A DNA stretch of 64,000 nucleotides from Achatina immaculata (Eukaryota; Mollusca; Gastropoda; Stylommatophora; Achatinidae). Shown here piece by piece: positions 44,110 to 55,847 of this stretch. Within the stretch, counting starts at the first letter, position 1. Each line of letters starts with the position of its first letter. The translations under genes were made by a program, and so were the position numbers. The notes under the pieces are model-generated. The model ran no database searches and was not told where the DNA came from. It worked only from the letters and a program-made list of their open reading frames with translations. The DNA lies in the NCBI GenBank assembly GCA_009760885.1, contig CM019714.1, positions 2,405,895 to 2,469,894 of the forward strand, given 5' to 3'.

Positions 44110-46468
44110 CAGATGCAAGGTCTCTCTTACAAACATACAAAGTCAGACCAGCTGTACAGATCTCTATCACAAACATACAATGGCAGACCAGCTGTACAGA
44201 TCTCTATCACAAACATACAATGTCAGACCAGCTGTACAGATCTCTCTTACAAACATACAATGGCAGACCAGCTGTACAGATCTCTCTTACAAACATACAA
44301 AGTCAGACCAGCTGTACAGATCTCTATCACAAACATACAATGGCAGACCAGCTGTACAGATCTCTCTTACAAACATACAATGGCAGACCAGCTGTTCAGA
44401 TCTCTATCACAAACATACAATGTCAGACCAGCTGTACAGATCTCTATCACAAACATACAATGTCAGACCAGCTGTACAGATCTCTATCGCAAACATACAA
44501 AGTCAGACCAGCTGTACAGATCTCTATCACAAACATACAATGGCAGACCAGCTGTACAGATCTCTATCACAAACATACAATGGCAGACCAGCTGTACAGA
44601 TCTCTATCACAAACATACAATGTCAGACCAGCTGTACAGATCTCTATCACAAACATACAATGTCAGACCAGCTGTACAGATCTCTATCACAAACATACAA
44701 TGTCAGACCAGCTGTACATATCTCTATCACAAACATACAATGTCAGACCAGCTGTACAGATCTCTATCACAAACATACAATGGCAGACCAGCTGTACAGA
44801 TCTCTCTTACAAACATACAGTGTTAGACCAGCTGTACAGATCTCTATCACAAACATACAATGGCAGACCAGCTGTACAGATCTCTATCACAAACATACAA
44901 TGTCAGACCAGCTGTACAGATCTCTATCACAAACAACAATGTCAGACCAGCTGTACATATCTCTATCACAAACATACAATGTCAGACCAGCTGTACAGAT
45001 CTCTATCACAAACATACAATGGCAGACCAGCTGTACAGATCTCTCTTACAAACATACAGTGTTAGACCAGCTGTACAGATCTCTATCACAAACATACAAT
45101 GGCAGACCAGCTGTACAGATCTCTATCACAAACATACAATGTCAGACCAGCTGTACAGATCTCTATCACAAACATACAATGTCAGACCAGCTGTACAGAT
45201 CTCTATCACAAACATACAATGTCAGACCAGCTGTACAGATCTCTATCACAAACATACAATGGCAGACCAGCTGTACAGATCTCTATCACAAACATACAGT
45301 GTTAGACCAGCTGTACATATCTCTATCGCAAACATACAATGTCAGACCAGCTGTACAGATCTCTATCACAAACATACAATGTCAGACCAGCTGTACAGAT
45401 CTCTATCACAAACATACAATGTCAGACCAGCTGTACAGATCTCTATCACAAACATACAATGTCAGACCAGCTGTACAGATCTCTATCGCAAACATACAAA
45501 GTCAGACCAGCTGTACAGATCTCTATCACAAACATACAATGGCAGACCAGCTGTACAGATCTCTATCACAAACATACAATGGCAGACCAGCTGTACAGAT
45601 CTCTATCACAAACATACAATGTCAGACCAGCTGTACAGATCTCTATCACAAACATACAATGTCAGACCAGCTGTACAGATCTCTATCACAAACATACAAT
45701 GTCAGACCAGCTGTACATATCTCTATCACAAACATACAATGTCAGACCAGCTGTACAGATCTCTATCACAAACATACAATGGCAGACCAGCTGTACAGAT
45801 CTCTCTTACAAACATACAGTGTTAGACCAGCTGTACAGATCTCTATCACAAACATACAATGGCAGACCAGCTGTACAGATCTCTATCACAAACATACAAT
45901 GTCAGACCAGCTGTACAGATCTCTATCACAAACATACAATGTCAGACCAGCTGTACATATCTCTATCACAAACATACAATGTCAGACCAGCTGTACAGAT
46001 CTCTATCACAAACATACAATGGCAGACCAGCTGTACAGATCTCTCTTACAAACATACAGTGTTAGACCAGCTGTACAGATCTCTATCACAAACATACAAT
46101 GGCAGACCAGCTGTACAGATCTCTATCACAAACATACAATGGCAGACCAGCTGTACAGATCTCTATCACAAACATACAATGTCAGACCAGCTGTACAGAT
46201 CTCTATCACAAACATACAATGTCAGACCAGCTGTACAGATCTCTATCACAAACATACAATGGCAGACCAGCTGTACAGATCTCTATCACAAACATACAGT
46301 GTTAGACCAGCTGTACATATCTCTATCGCAAACATACAATGTCAGACCAGCTGTACAGATCTCTATCACAAACATACAATGTCAGACCAGCTGTACAGAT
46401 CTCTATCACAAACATACAATGTCAGACCAGCTGTACAGATCTCTATCGCAAACATACAATGGCAGACC
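44110..46468. repeat. 40-bp minisatellite S with ~1-kb higher-order period
   Basis: About fifty-nine copies of TGTCAGACCAGCTGTACAGATCTCTATCACAAACATACAA. Variants TGGCAG, AGTCAG, CTTAC, CAGTGTTAG and ACATATC recur in the same order about 1000 bp apart: ACATATC at 44713 and 45713, and at 44952 and 45952; CAGTGTTAG at about 45060 and 46060. This shows a 25-unit higher-order repeat. All three plus frames are open (up to 863 codons) because 40 is not a multiple of three and the unit lacks stops. Confidence 0.95.
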
Positions 46469-46709
46469 AGACACACAACAACACAAACACATACTCAGAG
46501 AGAGAGAAACCAGACACACAACAACACAAACACATACTCAGAGAGAGAGAAACCAGACACACAACAACACAAACACATACTCAGAGAGAGAGAAACCAGA
46601 CACGCAACAACACAAACACATACTCAGAGAGAGAGAAACCAGACACACAACAACACAAACACATACTCAGAGAGAGAGAAACCAGACACACAACAACACA
46701 AACACATAC
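46468..46709. repeat. 43-bp minisatellite T (exon-edge derived)
   Basis: Six copies of ACCAGACACACAACAACACAAACACATACTCAGAGAGAGAGAA. On the minus strand each contains TTCTCTCTCTCTGA|GTATGTG, the exact 3' end and donor of the adjoining exon. Confidence 0.92.
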
Positions 46710-46861
46710 TCAGAGAGAGAGAAGAGCTTCCACAAGCTCTTCTTGCTGATGCCCACTGCACTGCCCTGTGATCGTATGTCCCTAACAGTGATGGATGGAT
46801 ACACTCCAGTGGCCAGAAGGTGCACCAAATGCTGCGGTTCAAGGACTGCAGAGTTCATTAC
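46710..46861 (-). CDS. CFAP65: CFAP65-like exon
   Basis: 152 bp if the acceptor ACATAGATAAG is used (phase 0 to 2); an alternative acceptor CTCACATAG five bases upstream would extend it to 46866 but disturb the phase. The donor is CTGA|GTATGT. It encodes LVHLLATGVYPSITVRDIRS, then QGSAVGISKKSLWKLFSLS. 'GVYPxxxxxDxRSxGSxxGIS' is a segment I associate firmly with CFAP65. It continues in frame to the microexon LNTYL. Confidence 0.83.
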
Positions 46862-46904
46862 CTTATCTATGTGAGGTAAAAGAGAACAAAGAAGAGTGAA
46901 TCTC

Positions 46905-47265
46905 AACAAGTGATGAGGAGGGCTGGAATGTTTACAACATGTGATGAGGAGAGCTGGAATGTTTACAACATGTGATGAGGAGAGCTGGAATGTTTACAAC
47001 ATGTGATGAGGAGAGCTGGAATGTTTACAACATGTGATGAGGAGAGCTGGAATGTTTACAACATGTGATGAGGAGGGCTGGAATGTTTACAACATGTGAT
47101 GAGGAGAGCTGGAATGTTTATAACATGTGATGAGGAGGCCTGGAATGTTTACAACATGTGATGAGGAGAGCTGGAATGTTTACAACATGTGATGAGGAGA
47201 GCTGGAATGTTTACAACATGTGATGAGGAGAGCTGGAATGTTTACAACATGTGATGAGGAAGGCA
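46905..47265. repeat. 31-bp minisatellite
   Basis: About twelve copies of GATGAGGAGAGCTGGAATGTTTACAACATGT. Confidence 0.92.
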
Positions 47266-47520
47266 GGAATGTTAACAGTTAAGGATGAACAAGAGTGGCA
47301 AATTAATGAAACAAGATAAGGAACAGCTGTATGTTAACAGAGAAAAAATGAAATGTTGGCTTGTTAACAGAATAAGATGGAAGAAGGCGGGACATTAACA
47401 CAACAATATGGTGGCACGTTAACAGGGCAAGAATTGAGATGATGTCTCATTAAAAGATGAGAAACAGTGGCATGTTAACAGTAAATGATGAACATGTTAA
47501 CATTAAATGATGAGCATGTT
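47266..47520. other. no gene; decayed short repeats
   Basis: Irregular ATGTTAACAG motifs between the 31-bp array and a LINE. Nothing else is seen. Confidence 0.6.
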
Positions 47521-48645
47521 AACAGTAAGGCAAATGAGTGGCATAGCACAACATATGCATTATTCATAGATTTTGAGAAAGCCTTTGACAGTGTCAACAG
47601 AGATGCACTGTGGAAACTCCTAAGATGGCATGGCCTCCCCCATAAAATAGTTAATGTAATCAAAGCCCTATACGAGGGTTTTCAGTGCAAAGTTATCTGT
47701 GGAGAACATACCTCCAGCAGCTTTAGGGTACAAACAGGAGTGAAACAGGGATGTGTACTATCACCAACATTATTTATCTTGGCAGTAGACTGGTTAATGA
47801 AGGAGGCAACATCAGACAAACGCAGAGGATTACAATGGACCCTTAACACAGTGCTGGAGGACCTTGACTTTGCGGACGACATTTGTCTATTATCAAGCAG
47901 TCACAAAGATATGCAAGATAAAATAAAAAAGTTAACCCAGAATGCAAACAACATAGGACTAAAGATCAACGTAGGAAAGACAAAATTAATGAAGCAAAAT
48001 GTGAACAACAGAAATGTACTCAGAGTAGATAACAAGTTAGTGGAGGAGGTCAACGAATTTGTATACCTTGGCAGCAGAGTAGTAGAAAATGGAGACAGCA
48101 CAGAGGACATCAACAGCAGACTTACTAGAGCAAACCAGGCTTTTGCAATGCTACAGAATATATGGAAATCAAATAAACTAAGCATAAATATGAAAATCGG
48201 GATATTTAAGAGTAATGTTCTAAGTGTACTACTCTATGGTAGTGAATGCTGGAAAATCACCAAAACCATAGAAAACAAGTTGAATTCTTTCCAGACTAAA
48301 TGTTTACGTAGAATTAAAAAATATTTTGGCCAAACACCATAAGAAATAACATCTTATTGGCAGAAATGCAGATGAAACCACTGACAACAATTATTGATGA
48401 AAGACGCTGGCGATGGTTGGGACATGTGCTCAGAATGACTGACAACTCACTACCAAAAATAGCACTAAGATGGACACCACAGGGGAACAGAAGTAAGGGT
48501 AGACCAAAAGAGACATGGAGAAGAACAACAGAAAGGATGTTGAGCAATAGAGGGCTCACCTGGGCAAGAGCAGAAAAAAAGGCGAAAGACAGGCATTTGT
48601 GGAAAACCCTTGCGGAAGCCCCATGTGCCCTGGGCACTTAAGGTT
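47521..48645 (+). mobile_element. LINE family C, 5'-truncated, RT core intact
   Basis: Frame with ALFIDFEKAFDSVNRDALW (RT motif A), TGVKQGCVLSPTLFILAVDW (motif B), LEDLDFADDICLLSSS (motif C, catalytic FADD intact), NVGKTKLMKQ (motif D), VYLGSRVVENGDS, and VLLYGSECWKITKTIENKLN. One frameshift near 48340, then RRWRWLGHVLRM and GNRSKGRPKETWRRTTERML to CALGT and a stop at 48639. The N-terminal endonuclease is missing. The best preserved RT in the window. Confidence 0.9.
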
Positions 48646-48649
48646 CAGA

Positions 48650-49741
48650 GAGATGTTAACAGTAAATGATGAAAACAAGTGGTAGAAAGGGGTGGGGGGA
48701 AGGCAATAGAAACATGATAGCCGCTAGAGAAGGTGTCGGGGGGGGGGGTGAAGGGGACGCAGAGAGATAACGAATGAAGAACATAAACACCTGCAGGGAG
48801 AAAATGTGAAACTGCTGAATAGGACAAGACCCTATAAACACTAATATGTTGCCAGAGAAGAAAAGAGGGTGGTGGTAGGGAGGGGTAGCTAGGAGAAAGA
48901 AAGTAGAGTAAAAAAAAGGGGAGTGGAAAACTAAAGAAGTTACAGAAAGCTGAAGACATTGTTAATTCCAGCTGAGTAGTAACAGTCAGCCTGGAAAATA
49001 AGGCGCTGTTCTAGGACCCTCTGAGATCGTACATCAGCAGAACAAGAATGGATCACACTATCAGAAATGTCCTGTTTATCTCTGTGGTTGCTAAGGCACA
49101 AATGTTTAGCCATAGGTGTTCAGGCCCTCTTAGAAATATCATTAAGATGGTGGCAAAAACAATCTCCTAACTGTAAGCCAGTCTCCCCTATGTACTTCAA
49201 ACCGCAACATTTGCACATAATAGCATAAATAACAATGCGTGTCTCAGGCTCGGTCTGGAGGAGATGGAGATGGCGAAACAGTATGTTTTTAACTGCCAAG
49301 CTATGAGGGTGGTGCGTGAGTACCAGTTTAACTCTGTCTGAGCTACAGTGGGGTTTAGGAGTGAGGGCTTGTTGCCGCAATACATGGCTGATGCGGTTCC
49401 AAGATGACGAGAGAACATGTTCTGGATAGCCGCGTTGATGGAATAAATCTAGCATTTTATGGCCTTGATCCTGGAAATCCAAATCCTCACTGCATAAACG
49501 TCGCAACCTAAGAAGCTGGGAAAAAGGAATAGAGTCCTTACACGATCTGGGATGGGAGGAAGAGTACAAGAGATAGCTGTGAGAGTTTGTAGGTTTATAG
49601 TGGATAGAAGTAGTAAGCCCGGAAGGGCCGATAGTAACGGCAATGTTGAGAAAGTTAGCGGAAGTAGCAGAGATATGGGAGTTGAAAGAAATGACAGGAT
49701 TGTACTCCTTAACAAAACTGATAAAGTTGTCAAGATCTTTT
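48650..49741 (-). mobile_element. Penelope-like element, 5'-truncated, inverted
   Basis: Minus-strand copy of the 3' part of the element at 49742-52745. It has a frame equivalent to the late RT/thumb region, then the GIY-YIG region (IVIYAIMCKCCGLKYIGETG; LQLGDCFCHHLNDISKRA), the C-terminus and the C-rich 3' UTR. It meets the plus-strand copy head to head near 49741 (AAGATCTTGACAAC on the minus strand). Confidence 0.85.
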
Positions 49742-52700
49742 CAACGTATGCGCTGTGTCGTTGAGGGACACATTAAACTACTCTCGGATCTTGATAGTCA
49801 GATCGTTCAACTCTCTGCCCGTCTTCACCAAGATACACAAGATAATTACCTCATTTATTGCCTGATCCGCGAGATTATTCACTCCAGCAACAGACAATTC
49901 TACCTGCAGCTTTCTTCTCTCAAAAAGCAGAAACTTTCTGCTATCCTTCCCTCTACAGCATCTCCCCGACGCACCAGCGCTTGTGCTCCCACTAAGGTAG
50001 TTTGTATCCCTCCTGATATTTCACTTTCGGCTGATGAATTGTCTGTCCTGGGGAAAGGTTTACAGTTTGTTCCCCTCCGTCCTTCTGCTGACCAGTTCTC
50101 ACTCCTTCAAGATGTCCACCGTTTCTATGGCAGACTGCGTTTGAAGTTCCATATCCAAGATGCGTCCCAACCTTCATCATTCCAATCCACCCCCGATGAT
50201 GACCCTTTCTCTCGCTTCTCTAAACAACCATCCACCTGGACACCTTCAGCAGGAGCGTCTCGTTCCTTGGACTTCTACATTGATCACACTCTCCATAAAA
50301 TCCGCAAGCTTCGCCTTCCCCGTGTACGACACTCTAACCTGACCCCCGGGGAGCAGCGCGCACTTTCTCAACTCCAGCGCAGGCAGGATATTGTGATCAA
50401 GAGTGCATACAAGGGCGGGGCCATTGTTTGCTGGAAGAAAGAATTGTACATCCAGGAGGCCATGGGCCAGCTGAGCAACACTAAATTTTATGCCACTCGC
50501 CCACAAGATCCGACTCTGGCCAACAACCACCATATTCGTGACACGATCAACGAACTCATCCACAAGACTGGACTTTCTCCCTTGGCTACTCATTTTCACA
50601 TCCGCGACAACTGTTTAGGGAAGCCATCCTTTTATCTACTCCCTAAGATTCACAAACCAAGCAACCCAGGAAGGCCCATGGTGTCCGTTTGTTCCTGCCC
50701 TACAGAACAAATCTCTGACTTTCTTGACACTATCTTTCAACCTCTGGTCACTAGTCTGCCCACTTATCTTGAGGACACCAATCATGCTCTCATTACTTTT
50801 GAGACCCTTACACTCCTGCCTGGTCACACCTACCGTATCTTCACCCTTGATGTAGTGTCCTTATACACATCCATCCCACATGATCAGGGACTTCAGGCCT
50901 AAAAGTTCTTTCTGAACAAAGACGCAATCCCTCTATTTCTACGTCTACTATTCTGCGCCTTACATGACCTGTCCTCCAACTTAATTCTTTTGAATTCAAT
51001 GGCCTTCACTTCGACCAGAATAGTGATGTGGCCATGGGTACCAAAATGGGCCCCAGCTACACATGTCTGTTCATGGGCCACTTAGAACACAAGGTTCTGA
51101 GAGCCTTTAGAGGCCCATTTCACGCCTTCTATAGACGCTACATAGATGACAGCATTGGGGTCACATCAATGCCAGAGGAAGATCTTGACAACTTTATCAG
51201 TTTTGTTAAGGAGTACAATCCTGTCATTTCTTTCAACTCCCATATCTCTGCTACTTCCGCTAACTTTCTCAACATTGCCGTTACTATCGGCCCTTCCGGG
51301 CTTACTACTTCTATCCACTATAAACCTACAGACTCTCACGTCTATCTCTTGTACTCTTACTCCCATCCCAAATCGTGTAAGGACTCTATTCCTTTTTCCC
51401 AGCTTCTTAGGTTGCGACGTTTGTGCAGTGAGGATTTGGATTTCCAGGATCAAAGCCATAAAATGCTAGATTTCTTTCGTCAACGCGGCTATCCAGAACA
51501 TGTTCTCTCGTCATCTTGGAACCGCATCAGCCATGTATTGTGGCAACAAGCCCTCACTCCTAAACTGCACTGTAGCTCGGATAGAGGTAAACTGGTACTC
51601 ACGCACCACCCTCATGGCTTGGCAGTTAAAAACATACTGTTTCGCCATCTCCATCTTCTCCAGACCGAGCCTGAGACACGTGAACTTTTCCCCAGCCTAC
51701 ATACGGGACAAGAACATCGGGGACCTTTTAATTCGTAGTCATCTTAAGACAGATGACACTTTTTATGGTACCAGACGCTGAGGACACCTTAGATGCAACA
51801 TTTGTCTGTTTGTTGCTGAGGCTAGCCAGATCTCCTTCCCCAAGTCCACGTTATCAGTTCAGGAGGGTTTCACTTGTACTTCACGCAATGTTATTTATGC
51901 TATTATGTGCAAATGTTGCGGTTTGAAGTACATAGGGGATACTAGTTTACGCTTAGGAGATCAATTTCGTCAGCATCTTAATGATATTTCTAAGAGGGCC
52001 TGAACACCTGTGGCTAAACATTTGTGCCTTAGCAACCACAGAGATAAACAGGACATTTCTGTCAGTGCGATCCACTCTTGTTCTGCTGATGTACGATCTC
52101 AGAGGGTCCTAGAACAGCGCCTTATTTTCCAGGCTGACTGTTACCACTCAGCTGGAATTAACAATGTCTTCAGCTTTCTGTAACTTCTTTAGTTTTCCAC
52201 TCCCCTTTTTTTTACTCTACTTTCTTACTCCTAGCTATCCCTCCCTACCACTCCCTCTTTTCTTCTCTGGCAACATATTGGTGTTTATAGGGTCTTGTCC
52301 TAGTCAGCAGTTTCACATTTTCTCCCTGCAAATGTTTATGTTCTTCATTCATTATCTCTCTGCTTCCCATTCCCCCCCCCCCCCCCCGATACCTTCTCCT
52401 CTAGCGGCTATCATGTTTCTATTGGCTTTCCCCCCACCCCTTTCTACCACTTCTTTTCCTCCTCTCTCTCCACCTCTTCTTTACAATTGGCTCTATCGGC
52501 TTATCCTGTGTGTGGCCCGCGAGGTCCCTATGCGTCTTCTAAGATACGCATTTCTGTTTCATACTTCTGGAGGAGGCCATATTAAGATAAGTTCTCTATT
52601 TAGTTATTTGTTTGTCTCATTGTGCATGTAATCCTCGAAAAAAACTCACGCCTAAATATCGGATGTTGTATATATTTCATTTATTCATTCTCATACTTTC

Positions 52701-52745
52701 TATTCGTTTTTTCTCACTTTACTCACTCCCTCCCTCACTTTGTAA
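49742..52745 (+). mobile_element. Penelope-like element, near full length
   Basis: Reverse transcriptase with a C-terminal GIY-YIG endonuclease. Frame to 50902: FRMRCVVEGHIKLLSDL at the start, YKGGAIVCWKKELYI, FYLLPKIHKPSNPGRPMVS and TLDVVSLYTSIPHDQGL (RT palm). A stop and frameshift follow, then GTKMGPSYTCLFMGHLE and RRYIDDSIGV (catalytic YIDD) in the frame 51028-51738, another break near 51738-51782, and VIYAIMCKCCGLKYIGDTSL to VLEQRLIF (GIY-YIG, 51895-52115). The 3' UTR has a C-run at 52375-52388. At least three frame breaks make it inactive. Confidence 0.9.
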
Positions 52746-53210
52746 AACTTTTTCTACACTGATATCTTCTAGTGCCAATTCTCTTGTGAAGTTATCAGGT
52801 CCTTGTACCTTCCTTGCCTGCACTTCTTACTTCCATTTCCAGTACTGGTGGTCCTTCATTATTCATCCTAACACTGAACTGCTCATTTCTCTGCTCATTG
52901 TACAGCTCTGTTGCTTGCTCTGACCATCTCTCCATGATTTTCTCATTTTCCATAATAACTTTACCTCATTTGTTTACAAACAGCCTGTTGCTTTGTTTGT
53001 TCTTTTCACACAAAGTTATTTTATCATTTTTGAAATTCCTTATAAAATTGTTTTTCAATCAAATACGTTCTCATTTCTTTGTTAATTTCTCCATACATTT
53101 TTTGGTTACTTTTGTTCTTCCTTCTCTTCTCAATCACCTCTAGAATGTCATCTGTCCTCGGCTTGTCTCTGTCTTTGGTCCTGATGCCTCTGATGTTTGG
53201 AAATAACTGA
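52746..53210 (-). mobile_element. LINE fragment, pre-RT region
   Basis: Minus-strand codons KIMERWSEQATELYNEQRNE, then GPPVLEMEVRSAG, and after a frame break GPDNFTRELA, the linker and RT start (usual pattern 'GPPxxxxEV...GPDxxxxEL') of an RTE-like LINE. No catalytic motif; truncated on both sides and abutting the Penelope 3' UTR. Confidence 0.65.
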
Positions 53211-53349
53211 CGGCTAGCATATGGCAGAATAAGAAATCAGCATACAAGTAACTGATAAGATTACGAAGAAATTTATACTAGTTGTTGGTTAAAAGAAATC
53301 ATTCACGCAGACACATATGCACAACGATGATAATCAGAACTGTGCAGTC

Positions 53350-53695
53350 AGAGGGTTGGAGTCATGGAGTCAGAGTTTTGAGTTGGAGTCACAGAATCAA
53401 AGTTTTGGAGTTGGAGTTAAAGAATCAGAGTTTTGGAGTTGAGGTCAAAGAATCAGAGTTTTGGAGTTGAGGTCAAAGAATCAGAGTTTTGGAGTTGGGG
53501 TCAAAGAATCAGAGTTTTGGAGTTGGGGTCAAAGAATCAGAGTTTTGGAGTTGGGGTCAAAGAATCAGAGTTTTGGAGTTGGAGTCAAAGAATCAGAGTT
53601 TTGGAGTTGAGGTCAAAGAATCAGAGTTTTGGAGTTGGGGTCAAAGAATCAGAGTTTTGGAGTTGGGGTCAAAGAATCAGAGTTTTGGATTTGAT
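53350..53695. repeat. 28-bp minisatellite
   Basis: About twelve copies of AGTTTTGGAGTTGGGGTCAAAGAATCAG. Confidence 0.93.
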
Positions 53696-53717
53696 TTACT
53701 GGACTAGGCTGTCTGAT

Positions 53718-54085
53718 ATGTGTCATGGTCAGAAGTGGGACAAATATAACATGTATGAAGGTGTCATGGTCAGAGGTGGGACAAATATAACATGTATGAA
53801 GGTGTCATGGTCAGAGGTGGGACAAATATAACATGTATAAAGGTGTCATGGTCAGAGGTGGGACAAATATAACATGTATAAAGGTGTCATGTTCAGAGGT
53901 GGGACAAATATAATATGTATTAAGGTGTCATGGTCAGAGGTGGGACAAATATAACATGTATGAAGGTGTCATGGTCAGAGGTGGGACAAATATAACATGT
54001 ATGAAGGTGTCATGTTCAGAGGTGGGACAAATATAACATGTATGAAGGTGTCATGGTCAGAGGTGGGACAAATATGCATGAAAGT
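53718..54085. repeat. 41-bp minisatellite
   Basis: Nine copies of GGTGTCATGGTCAGAGGTGGGACAAATATAACATGTATGAA. On the minus strand the unit weakly resembles the sequence around the donor of the 54.2-kb exon (both have TTTCATACATGT or TTCATACATGT), but the match is too short to assert. Confidence 0.92.
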
Positions 54086-54145
54086 GTTAGGGTCAGACAG
54101 CAGAAAAATAAGGAAGTTTGAGATATGGACTATTGGATTCACAAC

Positions 54146-54146
54146 C

Positions 54147-54181
<35 letters not shown>
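54146..54181. repeat. (ATG)n microsatellite
   Basis: Twelve ATG/GAT triplets, 30 bases from an exon donor. Confidence 0.9.
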
Positions 54182-54211
54182 ACATGTATGAAACTGACTG
54201 TTTGGTATGAC

Positions 54212-54330
54212 CAGCTGATAGCTGACAGCGAACTGGTACAGCATGCGTCTCATAGGTTTGATGGTAGCAGTGATTGAGCACTTGCCTCTTGCTGGTACGT
54301 CACCTTCCATTGAATCAAACTCTACACCTG
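54212..54330 (-). CDS. CFAP65: CFAP65-like exon
   Basis: A 119-bp exon, phase 1 to 0. The acceptor is TTTGATTCCAG and the donor CTG|GTCATA, a weak match to consensus. It encodes GVEFDSMEGDVPARGKCSIT and IKPMRRMLYQFAVSYQL. The 'F..MEGxxPARxxxxI' turn is typical of ASH/MSP domains, and the continuation 'YxFxxSYxL' fits CFAP65. It joins in frame to the 55.7-kb exon. Confidence 0.8.
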
Positions 54331-54344
54331 CTGGAATCAAAGAG

Positions 54345-54720
54345 TGACTGATTTACTGGACTAAGTTATCTGATTTACAGTACTAGGCTGTCTGATTGGT
54401 TTGATTTACTGGACTAAGTTGTCTGATATGATTTATTCGACTAGACTCTCTGATATGATTTAGTGGACTAGACTAACAGATACTGGACTAAACTGACTAA
54501 TTTTATTTACTGGACTAGACTGTCTGATTGATTTACTTGACTATGCTGGTGTCTGACTAATACAGTGCAGTGTCTGGCTGACACTGGTTTTTTCTTAGTA
54601 CAATCTGGCTGATTTAACAGAATAGGCCAACTTATTTGGTTTATTGCACTTGACTGTCTTACAGATTTGGTTTACTGACTATCTGACAGATTTGGTTTAT
54701 TGACTGACAGATTTGTTTTA
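54345..54720. repeat. degenerate ~27-bp repeat
   Basis: Diverged copies of TTGATTTACTGGACTAGACTGTCTGA. Too decayed for a unit count. Confidence 0.75.
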
Positions 54721-54774
54721 GTTATGGCATTATGGCCATGGTCCAAGAGAGGTAACTAGATTAAGTGTTAGTTG

Positions 54775-55678
54775 TTACTTGTTCTTTCAAGCCACAACAT
54801 GTCTACCAAATGTTTACTTGTACTTTCAAGCCACAATATATTTATCACATGCTTACTTGTTCTTTCAAGCCACAATATATTTATCACATGCTTACTTGTT
54901 CTTTCAAGCCACAATATATTTATCTAATGCTTACTTGTACTTTCAAGCCACAATATATTTATCTAATCCTTACCTGTTCTTTCAGCCCAAAACATATTTA
55001 TCTCATACTTACCTGTTCTTTCAGCCCAAAACATATTTATCTCATACTTACCTGTTCTTTCAGCCCAAAACATATTTATCTCATACTTACCTGTTCTTTC
55101 AGCCCAAAACATATTTATCTCATACTTACCTGTTCTTTCAGCCCAAAACATATTTATCTCATACTTACCTGTTCTTTCAGCCCAAAACATATTTATCTCA
55201 TACTTACCTGTTCTTTCAGCCCAAAACATATTTATCTCATACTTACCTGTTCTTTCAGCCCCCAATATATTTATCTAATACTTACCTGTTCTTTCAGCCC
55301 ACAACATATTTATCTAATACTTACCTGTTCTTTCAGCCCTACTAATGAACTTAGCCAGGCTACAGCAGATTTAGCCACTGCTTATCTGTTCTTTATGAAA
55401 GGATCAGATGGTGCCCAACTATTCACCCTACAGAAATAAAGATCATTTGTTCATTCTCATTCCACAAAAGTCTACCAAATGCTTCCAGGTTCTTTGCTCA
55501 CAGCAAGTTTACCTAGTGTTTACTTGTTATGTCAGCCCACAGCAGGATTATCCAGTGTTTATATCTTCTGTCAGCCCCAACAAGTTTACTCAGTGTCTAC
55601 TTGTTCTGTCAGCCAACAGCAAGTTTACTCAATATTTGCCTGTTCATTTAGGCTTCAAAATGTTTACCCAATATTTAC
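54775..55678. repeat. 39-bp minisatellite U (exon-edge derived)
   Basis: Homogeneous at 54950-55345 (CTTACCTGTTCTTTCAGCCCAAAACATATTTATCTCATA, about ten copies) and increasingly diverged toward 55678. On the minus strand each unit reads GCTGAAAGAACAG|GTAAGTATGAG, against GCTGAGAGAACAG|GTAAATATTGG at the true exon 3' end. Confidence 0.92.
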
Positions 55679-55847
55679 CTGTTCTCTCAGCTATATTAGT
55701 GAACTTCTCCTGACCATCTTCCTTGTCTAGACTGTCAATGATCAGTCGGAAGTGCAGGCTGCAGTTGCTGTTATTGTATATGTTGATGGGACAAGTCGCT
55801 GAGCTTCCCACTAAAATATCTCCAAAATGCAAGAACTTTTGGTCTGA
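55679..55847 (-). CDS. CFAP65: CFAP65-like exon
   Basis: A 169-bp exon, phase 0 to 1. The acceptor is TTTTCTCCTCAG and the donor ACAG|GTAAAT. It encodes KFLHFGDILVGSSATCPINI, then YNNSNCSLHFRLIIDSL and EKFTNIAERT. 'LxFGDILVGSS...IxNxSxCxLxF' is the canonical opening of an ASH/MSP domain. Its last twelve bases and donor are the seed of minisatellite U. Confidence 0.83.

Noticed and set aside
44180..46771. 863-codon stop-free plus-strand frame, with other long frames over the same array
   Set aside because: It is the translation of a 40-bp stop-less repeat; all three frames are open and the residue period (40) equals three units. No start context, splice support or domain.
50020..50080. CTGATGA ... 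GAAA as a possible hammerhead ribozyme of the Penelope-like element
   Set aside because: Such ribozymes occur in the terminal regions of some Penelope-like elements, but this match lies within the RT coding frame and I could not find the required helices.
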